NCBI RefSeq assembly: GCF_017874615.1 | Contig: NZ_JAGIKV010000014.1 | Coordinates: 118,099 to 182,098, forward strand | Source of the DNA: Paenibacillus xylanexedens | GTDB taxonomy: Bacteria > Bacillota > Bacilli > Paenibacillales > Paenibacillaceae | Direction of reading: 5' to 3' | DNA length: 64,000 bases | Shown: one piece after another, positions 46,741 to 55,060 of the stretch | Layout: each line of letters opens with the position of its first letter | Numbering within the stretch: position 1 is the stretch's first letter | The notes under the pieces: model-generated | The model's database searches: none | Told to the model about the DNA's origin: nothing | What the model saw: only the letters and a program-made list of their open reading frames with translations | Program-made: the position numbers and the translations under genes

Positions 46741-47781
46741 TTAAGTAAGTACAGTCATCGCCTCTCTTGTGAATGGAACCAGATCATCAGTACGTCCTTC
46801 TTGAATTTTCTTAACCCATTCAGGGTCGACTAGAAGAGCACGGCCTACAGCAACCAGATCAAACTCATCATTCTGAAGTCGTTGTACCAATCCCTCGATA
46901 CCGACGTTACCTGCGCCTTTACCTTCTGTGAACAGACTTGTAAAGTCACCATCAAGACCAATCGATCCAACAGTGATTGTCGGTTTACCAGTCAGTTTTT
47001 TGGTCCATCCAGCAAAATTCAGATCAGACCCTTCGAATTCCGGCTCCCAGAAACGGCGTGTGGAACAGTGGAAGATATCGACTCCAGCTTGAACCAACGG
47101 TGCGAGAAGCTGCTCCAGTAATTCCGGTGTTTCAGCCAATTTAGCCTGATAATCATCTGTCTTCCACTGAGATAAACGCAGTACAATCGGGAATTCCGGT
47201 CCCACTACTTCACGGCAAGCCTCTATCACTTCAACTGCAAAACGTGTGCGAGCCATCATGTCTCCACCATAACGATCGGTACTAGAGTTGGTTTTCTCAT
47301 ACAGGAATTGGTCGATCAGATAGCCGTGTGCTCCATGGATTTCAACACCATCGAACCCAACGCGTTTCGCTTCTGAGGCTGCTTTTGCGAATTCCTGAAC
47401 GATTGTAGCAATCTCAGCTTCCGAATAATCATTAACATGACCTTTGGCTCCCATATGCCAGATCTGTGGAATAATTCGACCGCCAGCTTCATGTACTTCA
47501 GATACAACATGTGCCCAACCATTCATTGCAGCTTCGCCATAAAAGTGCGGCACATTGGCTTGATTGGATGCATCCGGATGATTAATTATTGTCCCTTCCG
47601 TCACAATAAGCCCCACTGCGTTCTCTGCTCTGCGGCGGTAATAGCCCGCAACATTCGAACCCGGGATACCGTCCGGAGAAAATTGACGCGTCATCGGCGC
47701 CATCACGATCCGATTGGATAACTTCAAGTGACCTAACTCTACAGGTTGGAACAATGCTTCTACGGATTGAGAATAATTCAT
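46741..47781 (-). CDS. NADH:flavin oxidoreductase, Old Yellow Enzyme family
   Basis: About 346 residues with an OYE TIM barrel: RIVMAPMTR near the N-terminus, QIWHMGA, the substrate-side HGAHGYLIDQF, then RYGGD and a C-terminal VGRALLVDPEW phosphate-binding region. FMN-dependent reduction of activated C=C bonds by NAD(P)H is the family reaction. The start at 47781 (MNYSQSV) follows GGAGG by 7 nt; the ATG four codons earlier was rejected. It is downstream of and co-directional with a TetR gene, and a palindrome shared with the TetR promoter lies between them. Confidence 0.93.
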   Translation of the reverse strand: MNYSQSVEALFQPVELGHLKLSNRIVMAPMTRQFSPDGIPGSNVAGYYRRRAENAVGLIVTEGTIINHPDASNQANVPHFYGEAAMNGWAHVVSEVHEAGGRIIPQIWHMGAKGHVNDYSEAEIATIVQEFAKAASEAKRVGFDGVEIHGAHGYLIDQFLYEKTNSSTDRYGGDMMARTRFAVEVIEACREVVGPEFPIVLRLSQWKTDDYQAKLAETPELLEQLLAPLVQAGVDIFHCSTRRFWEPEFEGSDLNFAGWTKKLTGKPTITVGSIGLDGDFTSLFTEGKGAGNVGIEGLVQRLQNDEFDLVAVGRALLVDPEWVKKIQEGRTDDLVPFTREAMTVLT

Positions 47782-47951
47782 AATAACCTCCACATATTTC
47801 GTTTTATATAAATTGACCTAGGAGATGTTAAACAGCAACCAGCCTGGTTAACAGCTAGACGTTATTTCCAAATGAATCAATACACGATTTTTATCGAAAA
47901 GCCCCACCTCCTTCAAGGTTTCGTGGTGTATTAATCCGCCTTCAATTATTT

Positions 47952-47967
47952 TTGACTTCGTAGTCAA
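47952..47967. promoter_or_regulatory. candidate TetR operator between tetR and the oxidoreductase gene
   Basis: TTGACT-TCGT-AGTCAA is a 16-bp palindrome matching the dyad over the tetR promoter (48581-48596) in both half-sites except one base. It is 18 bp beyond the tetR stop and about 170 bp upstream of the oxidoreductase start. Confidence 0.5.
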
Positions 47968-47985
47968 GAATTTCACAAAAAAAGA

Positions 47986-48561
47986 TCAAGACATGATCAT
48001 GCCAAATGAAGTACGCAGAACCGTCTCGATCTGTTCACGGGATGAACCTGATTTCTCCATAACTCTCACACCAAGAATGGTGTTATTTAGATAAGATGCA
48101 AGCTCTATACTCGTGTACCGGTTGGAAATTAACTGTTGTTTCTGGCCACTACTTATGATCTTCTCTAATACCAGTTGAATCTCTTCTGCCATGAGCTCAG
48201 CTTCTCGTGTGACCTGCTCGTCATCTGTTCCGAATTCGAGTGATGCATTCACAATTAGACACCCTTGGCAGCTAGATTCATCGTCTAAAAGGGAATATCG
48301 TAAGGTATTCAGTTTATCAACGGGAGACGAATCCAGGGCTTCAATCTCTTTCAGTTTCGCTATAACCTGTTCACGGTAAAGTGCCAGCGCCTTCAGGAAC
48401 AACGATCGCTTGTCTTTAAAAACACAGTACAAACTTTGCTTTTTGACTCCTGTAGTACGCGTAAGGTCCTCATAAGAAGTTGCTTTGAAGCCTTGATTCC
48501 AGAACACTTCCATAGACTGGTGTAATACACGATCGACATCAAATTCTCTTGGTCTGCTCAT
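47986..48561 (-). CDS. TetR-family transcriptional repressor
   Basis: 191 residues. The N-terminal helix-turn-helix (ALDS-type layout: FWNQGFKATSYEDLTRTTGVKKQSLY) is followed by a ligand-binding helical domain containing a CQGC motif like that seen in the C-terminal domain of quinone- or electrophile-responsive TetR proteins. It probably senses a compound detoxified by the downstream Old Yellow Enzyme. There is no Shine-Dalgarno before the ATG, and a good promoter ends 6 nt upstream, so a leaderless mRNA is likely. Confidence 0.92.
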   Translation of the reverse strand: MSRPREFDVDRVLHQSMEVFWNQGFKATSYEDLTRTTGVKKQSLYCVFKDKRSLFLKALALYREQVIAKLKEIEALDSSPVDKLNTLRYSLLDDESSCQGCLIVNASLEFGTDDEQVTREAELMAEEIQLVLEKIISSGQKQQLISNRYTSIELASYLNNTILGVRVMEKSGSSREQIETVLRTSFGMIMS

Positions 48562-48567
48562 GGGATT

Positions 48568-48596
48568 AATGTATCAGTTATTGACCATGCAGTCAA
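48568..48596 (-). promoter_or_regulatory. tetR promoter overlapped by its operator; predicts leaderless mRNA
   Basis: On the minus strand TTGACT (48591-48596), a 17-bp spacer and TACATT (48568-48573) form a sigma-A promoter. The palindrome TTGACC-ATGC-AGTCAA (48581-48596, plus strand) covers the -35 box, which fits autorepression. The ATG begins 6 nt after the -10 box, at the expected transcription start. Confidence 0.6.
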
Positions 48597-48657
48597 GAAC
48601 TGATCATTTTAAATCCTAATCTCTACGGTAATTTCCTGCAGGTCCATTGAATGCGGT

Positions 48658-49221
48658 CTAACTCTTCCGGTAAGCAACCTTGTGAAAAGCATTGATATAA
48701 CGAAACAGTGCTTCACCATCATCAGGCACATGCGTATTTGTATCCAGTGGCAGCATCATTGCCTGATACGGCTCTGGCACCATTCTATATTGATGGACAT
48801 AGGAGGTTAGGATGAACCCGTTGCGTTGCCAGAACTGAATGCGTTCCTGATGAGACTCCGTTGTCCCGAACTCCGCCTCGATAATCATACCTTTGATCCG
48901 GTGTTCCCTTAACGCCCAGGCTCTGAGCTGCTCTAGCATCCAGGTCCCTATGCCCCACCCACGCAACTTCTGTTCAACCGCGAGGTAATCGATGATCAGG
49001 ATCCGCTCCGCAACCTTCCCCTCCAGTCCAGTAACAGCCATCGCAACCACTTCTCCATCATGCACGCCCGTGTGTAAATAACCAATCTTCCGGTCCAGCA
49101 TACTGCGCAGAATCGCTTTTGTCTTAGCGCCGCTTTGAAAAGCCTCATGATAGATTCGCTCCATCCGCGCCCACAATGCTTCATCCCACTCCTCTATAGT
49201 CGTAAACTCTAATTCCAGCAT
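48658..49221 (-). CDS. GNAT-family N-acetyltransferase
   Basis: About 187 residues with the acetyl-CoA motif in LAVEQKLRGWGIGTWML (Q/RxxGxG/A) and a following beta-alpha segment IEAEFGTTESHQERIQFWQRNGF typical of GNAT folds. The acceptor is unknown. The ORF is open to 49335, but the ATG at 49221 has GGAGG 8 nt upstream, and the extra 38 residues show no domain. A single gene between the TetR and GntR genes. Confidence 0.85.
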   Translation of the reverse strand: MLELEFTTIEEWDEALWARMERIYHEAFQSGAKTKAILRSMLDRKIGYLHTGVHDGEVVAMAVTGLEGKVAERILIIDYLAVEQKLRGWGIGTWMLEQLRAWALREHRIKGMIIEAEFGTTESHQERIQFWQRNGFILTSYVHQYRMVPEPYQAMMLPLDTNTHVPDDGEALFRYINAFHKVAYRKS

Positions 49222-49388
49222 CTCATTCGCCTCCAGCTTTAGCCGATTGTTTTCAATAGCCTCACCTCCATACAAAATAGTTAGATTAACCAAGAAATCG
49301 CTTATGCGAATATTAAGTATCCCGTCCCTATCCAATTCCCCAGGTAATCGATAAGTTTCGATGTAAACTTTTGAATCATATAAACAAC

Positions 49389-50054
49389 TTATTGCTTGTC
49401 AAATAAGACCTCTGCGGTTAGTTGGATGTGTGCTCTAAAGATCTGTGTAGCATGTTCACCATCGCGGTTAAGAACGGCATCTGTTAATGCCTTATGTTCA
49501 GCGAGTCCATCGCGGACTTGCTGTTGTGGGGGGGAACAATGTCGATAAAATTCGCTCAAATCCCAAAGGTTGCTGCAGATATCTAAGAGAACTGGATTCG
49601 GACATGCTGCAATAAGCTCGTAGTGAAATTGACGATGAATCTCAGACCATTCTTCGCGGACAACAAGCTTTTCATTCACTTCTTTGTACTCAGCCGTTTG
49701 CGATAACTTGTGATGCACGGCAATTACATTGGATTCCCATGTGAGATCACCATAGGCGATCGATAGGCGTAAAGCTTCAGATTCATTGATTAGCCTGGCT
49801 TGTATGATGTTGTTCAGTTCTTCTTCCGACGCCGTCTTTACTGAAAATCCGTGGTTAGGATTTTGTTGTACCAGACCCTGAGTCGCTAATCGCGTCAACG
49901 CTTCGCGAACAACAGCAACTGAGACTTCGAAACCTTTAGCTAATTCCGAAACTTTTAATGGAGAGCCTGGTTCATATTGTCCAGTCAAAATATCGGATTG
50001 TAGTTTCTTCCTGACATTCTCGCTTAAGGTGGACGAACCATTCCTTTTCGCCAT
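49389..50054 (-). CDS. GntR-family transcriptional regulator (FadR/FCD subfamily)
   Basis: About 221 residues. The N-terminal winged helix (LSENVRKKLQSDILTGQYEPGSPL, then VSVAVVREALTRLATQGLV) is the GntR signature. An all-helical FCD effector domain follows, with HRQFHYELI and later His and Asp residues that usually bind a metal and carboxylate. ATG at 50054 is preceded by AAGGTG. Divergent from the PEBP gene, whose promoter region carries direct repeats that could be its operator. Confidence 0.92.
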   Translation of the reverse strand: MAKRNGSSTLSENVRKKLQSDILTGQYEPGSPLKVSELAKGFEVSVAVVREALTRLATQGLVQQNPNHGFSVKTASEEELNNIIQARLINESEALRLSIAYGDLTWESNVIAVHHKLSQTAEYKEVNEKLVVREEWSEIHRQFHYELIAACPNPVLLDICSNLWDLSEFYRHCSPPQQQVRDGLAEHKALTDAVLNRDGEHATQIFRAHIQLTAEVLFDKQ

Positions 50055-50164
50055 GAAGCAGCACCTTCCTTCATACACATTATAATTCTACGTAATTGTA
50101 TGTAGATAGTTTACACCGTTATCAATAAAAAACAAACATTAAATTCGATAGTAAATTAAAGAAA

Positions 50165-50202
50165 CGATTATTGTTTACAGAATCGATTATTTGATGTATT
50201 AT
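50165..50202 (+). promoter_or_regulatory. promoter of the PEBP gene with overlapping direct repeats
   Basis: TTTACA (50174-50179), a 17-bp spacer and TATTAT (50197-50202) form a sigma-A-type promoter about 30 bp before the start codon. CGATTATT occurs at 50165-50172 and 50184-50191, 19 bp apart, flanking and overlapping the -35 region, and may bind the GntR regulator. Confidence 0.5.
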
Positions 50203-50233
50203 CGAAAATGAAAATAAAAGGAGGTAATTTACA

Positions 50234-50767
50234 ATGAACAACAATCCATTTTCCAAATTGCCAGAAGTAGCAGTCTTTCAGTTGGAGAGTAACGACATTA
50301 TGGAGGGACATCCTCTACCGACCCAGCATTATTCGGAGATGTCAACACTAGAAGGAAGTAAAGATCTCTCGCCCCATTTGAAGTGGTCGGGTGCACCCGA
50401 CGGGACAAAGAGTTTTGTCGTAACTGCATATGATCCGGACGCCCCAACTGGATCGGGGTTGTGGCACTGGGCCGTTATCAACATCCCTGCCAGCGTAACC
50501 GAGCTACCTACAGGCGCAGGTGACGAGTATTCCAGCGGTTTGCCGCAAGGCTCCCTGCAACTACAGAATGATTTGAGACTCGAACGCTTTATCGGTGCAG
50601 CGCCTCCAGCGGGACACGGTCCTCATCGATATTATTTTGTCGTTCATGCGCTGGACGTCGAAAATATTAGTGTCGCCCCTAATTCCACGCCAGCTCTCCT
50701 TGGATTCACCATGCTGAGTCATACGCTGGGGAGAGCAGTTCTCATGGCAACAGGGGAAATCAAGTAA
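50234..50767 (+). CDS. YbhB/YbcL-type phosphatidylethanolamine-binding (PEBP) family protein
   Basis: 177 residues. DPDAPTGSGLWHWAVINIP is the PEBP signature (anion-binding DPDxP and GxxxHW), followed by GHGPHRYYFVVHALD. Bacterial members bind small anionic or phospholipid ligands; the physiological role is unclear. AAAGGAGG precedes ATG at good spacing. Divergent from a GntR regulator that probably controls it. Confidence 0.93.
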   Translation: MNNNPFSKLPEVAVFQLESNDIMEGHPLPTQHYSEMSTLEGSKDLSPHLKWSGAPDGTKSFVVTAYDPDAPTGSGLWHWAVINIPASVTELPTGAGDEYSSGLPQGSLQLQNDLRLERFIGAAPPAGHGPHRYYFVVHALDVENISVAPNSTPALLGFTMLSHTLGRAVLMATGEIK

Positions 50768-50905
50768 ACCAAGATGTTGAAGCATAGGAAAGAATGATAT
50801 GAAAAATTCCGAGTATCTTATGCGTGTTTACGATTTTTTTTGCACACAACAAGTTTGAAAAGCAAAGTACTCTCTGCATATGCGGAGTCAAGTACGGAGG
50901 AAGTG

Positions 50906-51052
50906 GTGAAGCTGAATCATCATGTATGTCCCAATTGTCAGGAGCCAATTATAATTTTGAAGCATACCGTCATTTGCGGCTGTGGGAGCAAGATTAAAAA
51001 CAAAGTGAAATTTAAAATATATCCAGAAAAACTGAAAAGTCCTCATCATTGA
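50906..51052 (+). CDS. zinc-ribbon microprotein
   Basis: A frame of about 48 residues with CPNC and CGCG knuckles 16 residues apart, in the pattern of a small zinc ribbon, then a basic C-terminal tail. The chosen GTG start (50906) follows GGAGG by 5 nt; the frame itself is open further upstream to a TTG at 50840 without a site. The stop lies inside the terminator stem that follows. Function is unknown. Confidence 0.5.
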   Translation: MKLNHHVCPNCQEPIIILKHTVICGCGSKIKNKVKFKIYPEKLKSPHH

Positions 51053-51063
51053 GGACTTTTCAG
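51032..51063 (+). terminator. terminator after the zinc-ribbon gene
   Basis: A perfect 14-bp stem, CTGAAAAGTCCTCA with TGAGGACTTTTCAG, around TCAT. The coding stop TGA is within the right arm. Confidence 0.7.
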
Positions 51064-51206
51064 TAAATTAGCGTTGACCTTCTCTGCTAGTGAAGCATTT
51101 AAAACATTACATTGTCGGCTTAATCAGATGAAATTTTTATCATCAAAGGAATACAGGCTCGTTATTTCATCAATACAGTTTTATCCAATAGAAATGAGGC
51201 ATTCCA

Positions 51207-52610
51207 ATGCAAACCAATCATAGTGTTCAAAAAAATAAAGGAGAGTTATTACTTGGTTTACTTGTCTTTACACTCATCATATCCGTCATGAATGCAACCA
51301 TGTTTAATATTGTACTCCCTGATATCGGTAAACAATTTCAAATTTCTTCATCGCAAGCGAGTTGGATCATCACAGGCTATATGATTGTGTACGCAATTGG
51401 CTCGGTAACTTATGGTAAATTGACAGACAGATACAGCTTGAAGAATTTGTTGACGTTTGGTCTACTACTTTTTGCCATTGGCTCTGTTATCGGCTTAGTG
51501 GCTAGTGAATATTGGATGGTCATTGTGGGGCGAATTGTACAGGCAGCTGGTGCATCAGTCATTCCGGCGATTTCTATGATTGTACCAGTTCGTTACTTTA
51601 CACCTGAAAGGCGCGGTCGTGCATTAGGTACCGTTGCAATCGGATTTTCATTGGGTTTGGCCATTGGTCCCATCATTGCCGGCGTGGTAAGCAGTACATG
51701 GAACTGGCGGGTATTATTTGTAATCTCGCTTTTATCATTACTTACTTTGCCGATGTATCGAAAATATTTAGATGATGAAAAGGGAGTTTCCGGAAAAATG
51801 GATTATATTGGCGGAATACTTCTGGCCGGTACCGTAGCCATTTTGTTACTGGCTTTAACAAACGGAAGTGTTTGGCTTGCCTTAGGCGGGATTCTTATTT
51901 TTATTTTTTTCGTACTACGTATACGCTATACTCCAAACCCCTTTATAAACCCGGCCATATTTCGAAACAAACCGTTTTCATTCGGCCTAATTATTACTTT
52001 CGTCATGATCGGGATTGGCTTTGCCTTTCCATTCATTACACCTCAGCTACTTTCTTCTGTAAACCACTTGTCACCGGTTTTCATCGGAATAGTTATGCTG
52101 CCGTCGTCTTTAATGGCCGCGCTTTTGGGTCGACAAGGCGGTAAATTAGCAGATGATAAGGGAAATCGTTTCCTTGTGTTTACTGCAGCTGCACTTCTTA
52201 TTATCGGTTTTCTCTCTATGTCTTCAGTCGTTGGTATGTCGCCAGTATTTATTGCGATCTTTCTTATTTTTGGTATTCTTGGTCAATCGTTCATGCAAAT
52301 TGCAATGTCAAACACGGTTTCACGTACACTCTCAAAAGAGAATATCGGCGTAGGGATGGGATTATTCTCGATGGTCACTTTTATTGCTACGGCCACATCA
52401 ACAGCTGTTATCGGCAAGATACTAGATCTGGGCACATCGACCATTCGCTTAAATCCGATACCACAAAACAGTGCAACTTTCGTATATAGCAATATTTTCC
52501 TGACACTTCCCATTCTTATCGTTGTCGTAGCAGCATTATATTATGTCCAATTTAGGCGAATAGGTAAAATGGCTAAGGACGAAAAGAGGAATAGCGAACC
52601 AGTTACTTAG
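51207..52610 (+). CDS. MFS drug efflux transporter, DHA2 (14-TMS, TetL-like) family
   Basis: 467 residues, mostly hydrophobic helices; the length fits 14 spans. MNATMFNIVLPDIGKQF in helix 1 carries the DHA2 Asp. GKLTDRYSLKNLL is MFS motif A. GLAIGPIIAGVV is motif C, typical of proton antiporters. It resembles TetL-type proteins, but drug specificity is not shown. GAGG precedes ATG. An isolated gene with a terminator. Confidence 0.92.
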   Translation: MQTNHSVQKNKGELLLGLLVFTLIISVMNATMFNIVLPDIGKQFQISSSQASWIITGYMIVYAIGSVTYGKLTDRYSLKNLLTFGLLLFAIGSVIGLVASEYWMVIVGRIVQAAGASVIPAISMIVPVRYFTPERRGRALGTVAIGFSLGLAIGPIIAGVVSSTWNWRVLFVISLLSLLTLPMYRKYLDDEKGVSGKMDYIGGILLAGTVAILLLALTNGSVWLALGGILIFIFFVLRIRYTPNPFINPAIFRNKPFSFGLIITFVMIGIGFAFPFITPQLLSSVNHLSPVFIGIVMLPSSLMAALLGRQGGKLADDKGNRFLVFTAAALLIIGFLSMSSVVGMSPVFIAIFLIFGILGQSFMQIAMSNTVSRTLSKENIGVGMGLFSMVTFIATATSTAVIGKILDLGTSTIRLNPIPQNSATFVYSNIFLTLPILIVVVAALYYVQFRRIGKMAKDEKRNSEPVT

Positions 52611-52716
52611 TAAAAGTAATATAGAAATTTGCTGAGAATCTATAACTCTTAGGTTCTATGCTGTTAATTAGAATCAAACTTATTACGATTCTCCGTCCTG
52701 TCTGTAACGGCAAGTT

Positions 52717-52752
52717 TAAAGGCCATCCTTTGTGGGATGGCCCTTCCTTTTC
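52717..52752 (+). terminator. terminator after the MFS gene
   Basis: GGCCATCC (52721-52728) pairs with GGATGGCC (52735-52742), followed by CTTCCTTTT. The A-rich left flank means it may also serve the convergent kinase gene. Confidence 0.65.
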
Positions 52753-52777
52753 TGGCTTTGTTAACGTATCGTATCCG

Positions 52778-53752
52778 TTAACACAAAAAGTCCATATCAA
52801 TATAGGGAGTGTTATTTAACAAATTTTCATAGTAAAAGCGTCGGGCTTGCTCATCCCATTCGCTCCAATCAGGAGCGTTAAAATCTCTGCTTCTATAGAA
52901 CGCGGCTAAAACTCTAGCTTGCCTTAAATTAATAAACAATGGGATTTTGTTTAACCAACTTTGACTCACAGTATTTTCCTTACAATAACCGTTTAAGAAG
53001 TTGCAATAGTAACGCTTTGCAATCTCCCTCCTTACATCTCCAGACACAACCCACGGAATAGGGATTTCATAAAGTAATGGTGTAGCAATATCAGAAACAA
53101 ACCAGCTATATTCCGCATCGTCATAGTCAATAATAATGGCTTTGTCCCCATTATTAAGATAATTTCCAGGGCTGATATCCCCATGAATAAGACCATACGT
53201 ATCTTTTTCCTTGGGTAGAGCGCTAACTTCAGTAATTAAACGATCAAAGTTATCGTGTAATTCTAACGGACAATACTTCTTAAATGTGGCTAATAGGGCA
53301 TTATCATTCCATTCATAGCGTGAATGTTGGGACGAATAATGAAGTGAAAACTTATGTATTTTCCCGACCATTTGACCGATATTCTCATAAAACGTATTGT
53401 TCTCCTCGGCTATTACTGCATTTCTGCCAGGTGCTTTCTCAAAAGCTGTCACAACAAAAAACTCGTCAATGATATGAATAAGATCCCCTGATAAAGACTG
53501 AATAGGCCTCGCTACTTTCATTCCGCGATCAGCCAGGAACATGATAAACTCTAGTTCCGCTCTTGTTAATAATTCATTCCGATGTGTGACATGGGTGATT
53601 CTTAAAATAACTTCTCGATCTCCAACTACCCCGGAATAAACGAAATTTTGAAACCCATTTAATTCGAAAATGGAGTCTTCACGTATACCAAAACATTGCG
53701 CGGACTGTCTCAATATATCTTGTGTGTATAGTAGTTTAATCTTTTTATCCAT
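52778..53752 (-). CDS. APH-fold phosphotransferase (aminoglycoside phosphotransferase / homoserine-kinase-like family)
   Basis: 324 residues. HGDISPGNY is the catalytic loop and IDYDDAE the metal-binding DFD-equivalent. A short ATP lobe precedes them. The family phosphorylates small hydroxyl substrates; resistance is not implied. GGGGAGAGG precedes ATG. The spacing and direction resemble the related gene just upstream (53988-54743), though the two are not close copies. Confidence 0.88.
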   Translation of the reverse strand: MDKKIKLLYTQDILRQSAQCFGIREDSIFELNGFQNFVYSGVVGDREVILRITHVTHRNELLTRAELEFIMFLADRGMKVARPIQSLSGDLIHIIDEFFVVTAFEKAPGRNAVIAEENNTFYENIGQMVGKIHKFSLHYSSQHSRYEWNDNALLATFKKYCPLELHDNFDRLITEVSALPKEKDTYGLIHGDISPGNYLNNGDKAIIIDYDDAEYSWFVSDIATPLLYEIPIPWVVSGDVRREIAKRYYCNFLNGYCKENTVSQSWLNKIPLFINLRQARVLAAFYRSRDFNAPDWSEWDEQARRFYYENLLNNTPYIDMDFLC

Positions 53753-53807
53753 ATAACCTCTCCCCTTTATTTTATGGTAACAAAAGGTGCTGATTGAAAA
53801 TATACTG

Positions 53808-53828
53808 AATTTGATTCAGAATCAAATT
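53808..53828. promoter_or_regulatory. 21-bp palindrome upstream of the APH-fold gene
   Basis: AATTTGATT-CAG-AATCAAATT has perfect 9-bp arms about 55 bp upstream of the kinase start, in the position of an operator. It has no T tract. Confidence 0.35.
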
Positions 53829-53987
53829 TTACACAAAAAGCCACATCAGATTACACTAACCTGCCCTTAGTTTAACAAAAAAATTTCTCCTTTAAGATAT
53901 TTCCTAAAATAGTTTTCAATAACTGATGGAAAATTTGCCGCTAAGGATTGTTGTTCATTTGGATTTAGAGAATGGAATGCGAAAGTC

Positions 53988-54743
53988 CTAAGATGAAAGA
54001 TGCAAAAATGTTTCAGCCATATCAAATAAATAAAAGCCATAGCCACAATTCGAAAAATCTATAGGTTGAGGAGTATCGTCATAAAATACATAGTTACTCT
54101 CATGAAGGTCAGAATGAATAATTCCCCAGTTACTTGGCAAGCGTTTATGATTTTGTATCACATTTGCTATTTTATGTGCTGACTCTTCCACATGAAAAAA
54201 CACTTCACTTGAGATAAGCTCTAAATTTACTAACCGTTTTAATTGATTAAGTGATGAATATAAATGATCAGAATTGTATATTGGTCTATTAAAGCCTTCA
54301 GGTGCATTCCACTGCATAGAATGTTTATGTAGAGCCGCCATTAAGAGAGCCAAATTTTCAGTTTCATTACTTGTTGGCTCTCTTTGAAGTACGCTTCCAT
54401 GAATCCAATGATGAATAGTCACCATGATTGTATTTTCGCTAAGATCAGTTGAGATTTCTGTTACCAGATCACCTTGAAGATTTCTAACAGGTACAGGTAC
54501 GACGAGATTTGTATCTTTAACCAAAGCTTCAAGCCAAATAAGCTCTGATGCGATATTCCCTTTTGATTGAATGGAAATCGTTGAGATATGGATTTTGATA
54601 AGAAACTTTTGATGATCTTCGTTGGTCTGAACTTGAAATGTAACATTATCACTCTTTCCGAGATACACAAGTTTTTCCCAATAGATTGGGTATTGATGTA
54701 AAGCTTCTTTCGCCACCTTCGCATAATCTTCTTCAGAAAGCAT
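53988..54743 (-). CDS. APH-fold phosphotransferase, C-terminus probably lost to a frameshift
   Basis: About 251 residues. HSDLHESNY is the catalytic loop and IDFSNCG the metal-binding strand. It stops soon after FDMAETFLHL, where relatives continue. The +1 frame after the A5 run at 54004-54008 is open for about 43 further codons to a stop at 53867-53869 and reads as plausible helical sequence (LNPNEQQSLAANFPSV). One extra base in that run would explain this. ATG at 54743 has GGAG 8 nt upstream, preferred to the GTG three codons earlier. Confidence 0.75.
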   Translation of the reverse strand: MLSEEDYAKVAKEALHQYPIYWEKLVYLGKSDNVTFQVQTNEDHQKFLIKIHISTISIQSKGNIASELIWLEALVKDTNLVVPVPVRNLQGDLVTEISTDLSENTIMVTIHHWIHGSVLQREPTSNETENLALLMAALHKHSMQWNAPEGFNRPIYNSDHLYSSLNQLKRLVNLELISSEVFFHVEESAHKIANVIQNHKRLPSNWGIIHSDLHESNYVFYDDTPQPIDFSNCGYGFYLFDMAETFLHLSS

Positions 54744-55060
54744 AGTATCCACTCCAGTTAATGTGATTTTTACTTCACAATTTTACCAAGTGAACTTTAT
54801 TTTATGGTGATAATAGTTGATTATAACTAAACTTTACTGCGTTGTCAGATGAGTTCGCTGCGTAGCAAAAAGGTCTGAACAAATGTTAATTTCACCCATA
54901 TAGCCACTGAAATCGATTATAATTAACTTATATTCAAGTCGATTACCTACCCTAAGTTAAAAGGATATCATACGCAAAAAGACATAGTGATGCATCGCAT
55001 ATGCTCTAAAGTTTATAGAATTTTCGAATACATACTTATGTATAAGAGGAGGCGAATGAT
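54744..55060. other. divergent AT-rich intergenic region without a supported gene
   Basis: A 317-bp gap between divergent genes. It carries CTTTATTTTATGGT, also found upstream of the neighbouring kinase, and an AGAGGAGGCG ribosome site for the gene at 55061. No clear promoter pair or RNA gene was found. Confidence 0.5.

Noticed and set aside
47898..47915. Strong AAGGAGGTG site between tetR and the oxidoreductase
   Set aside because: No start codon with a sustained frame follows it at usable spacing.
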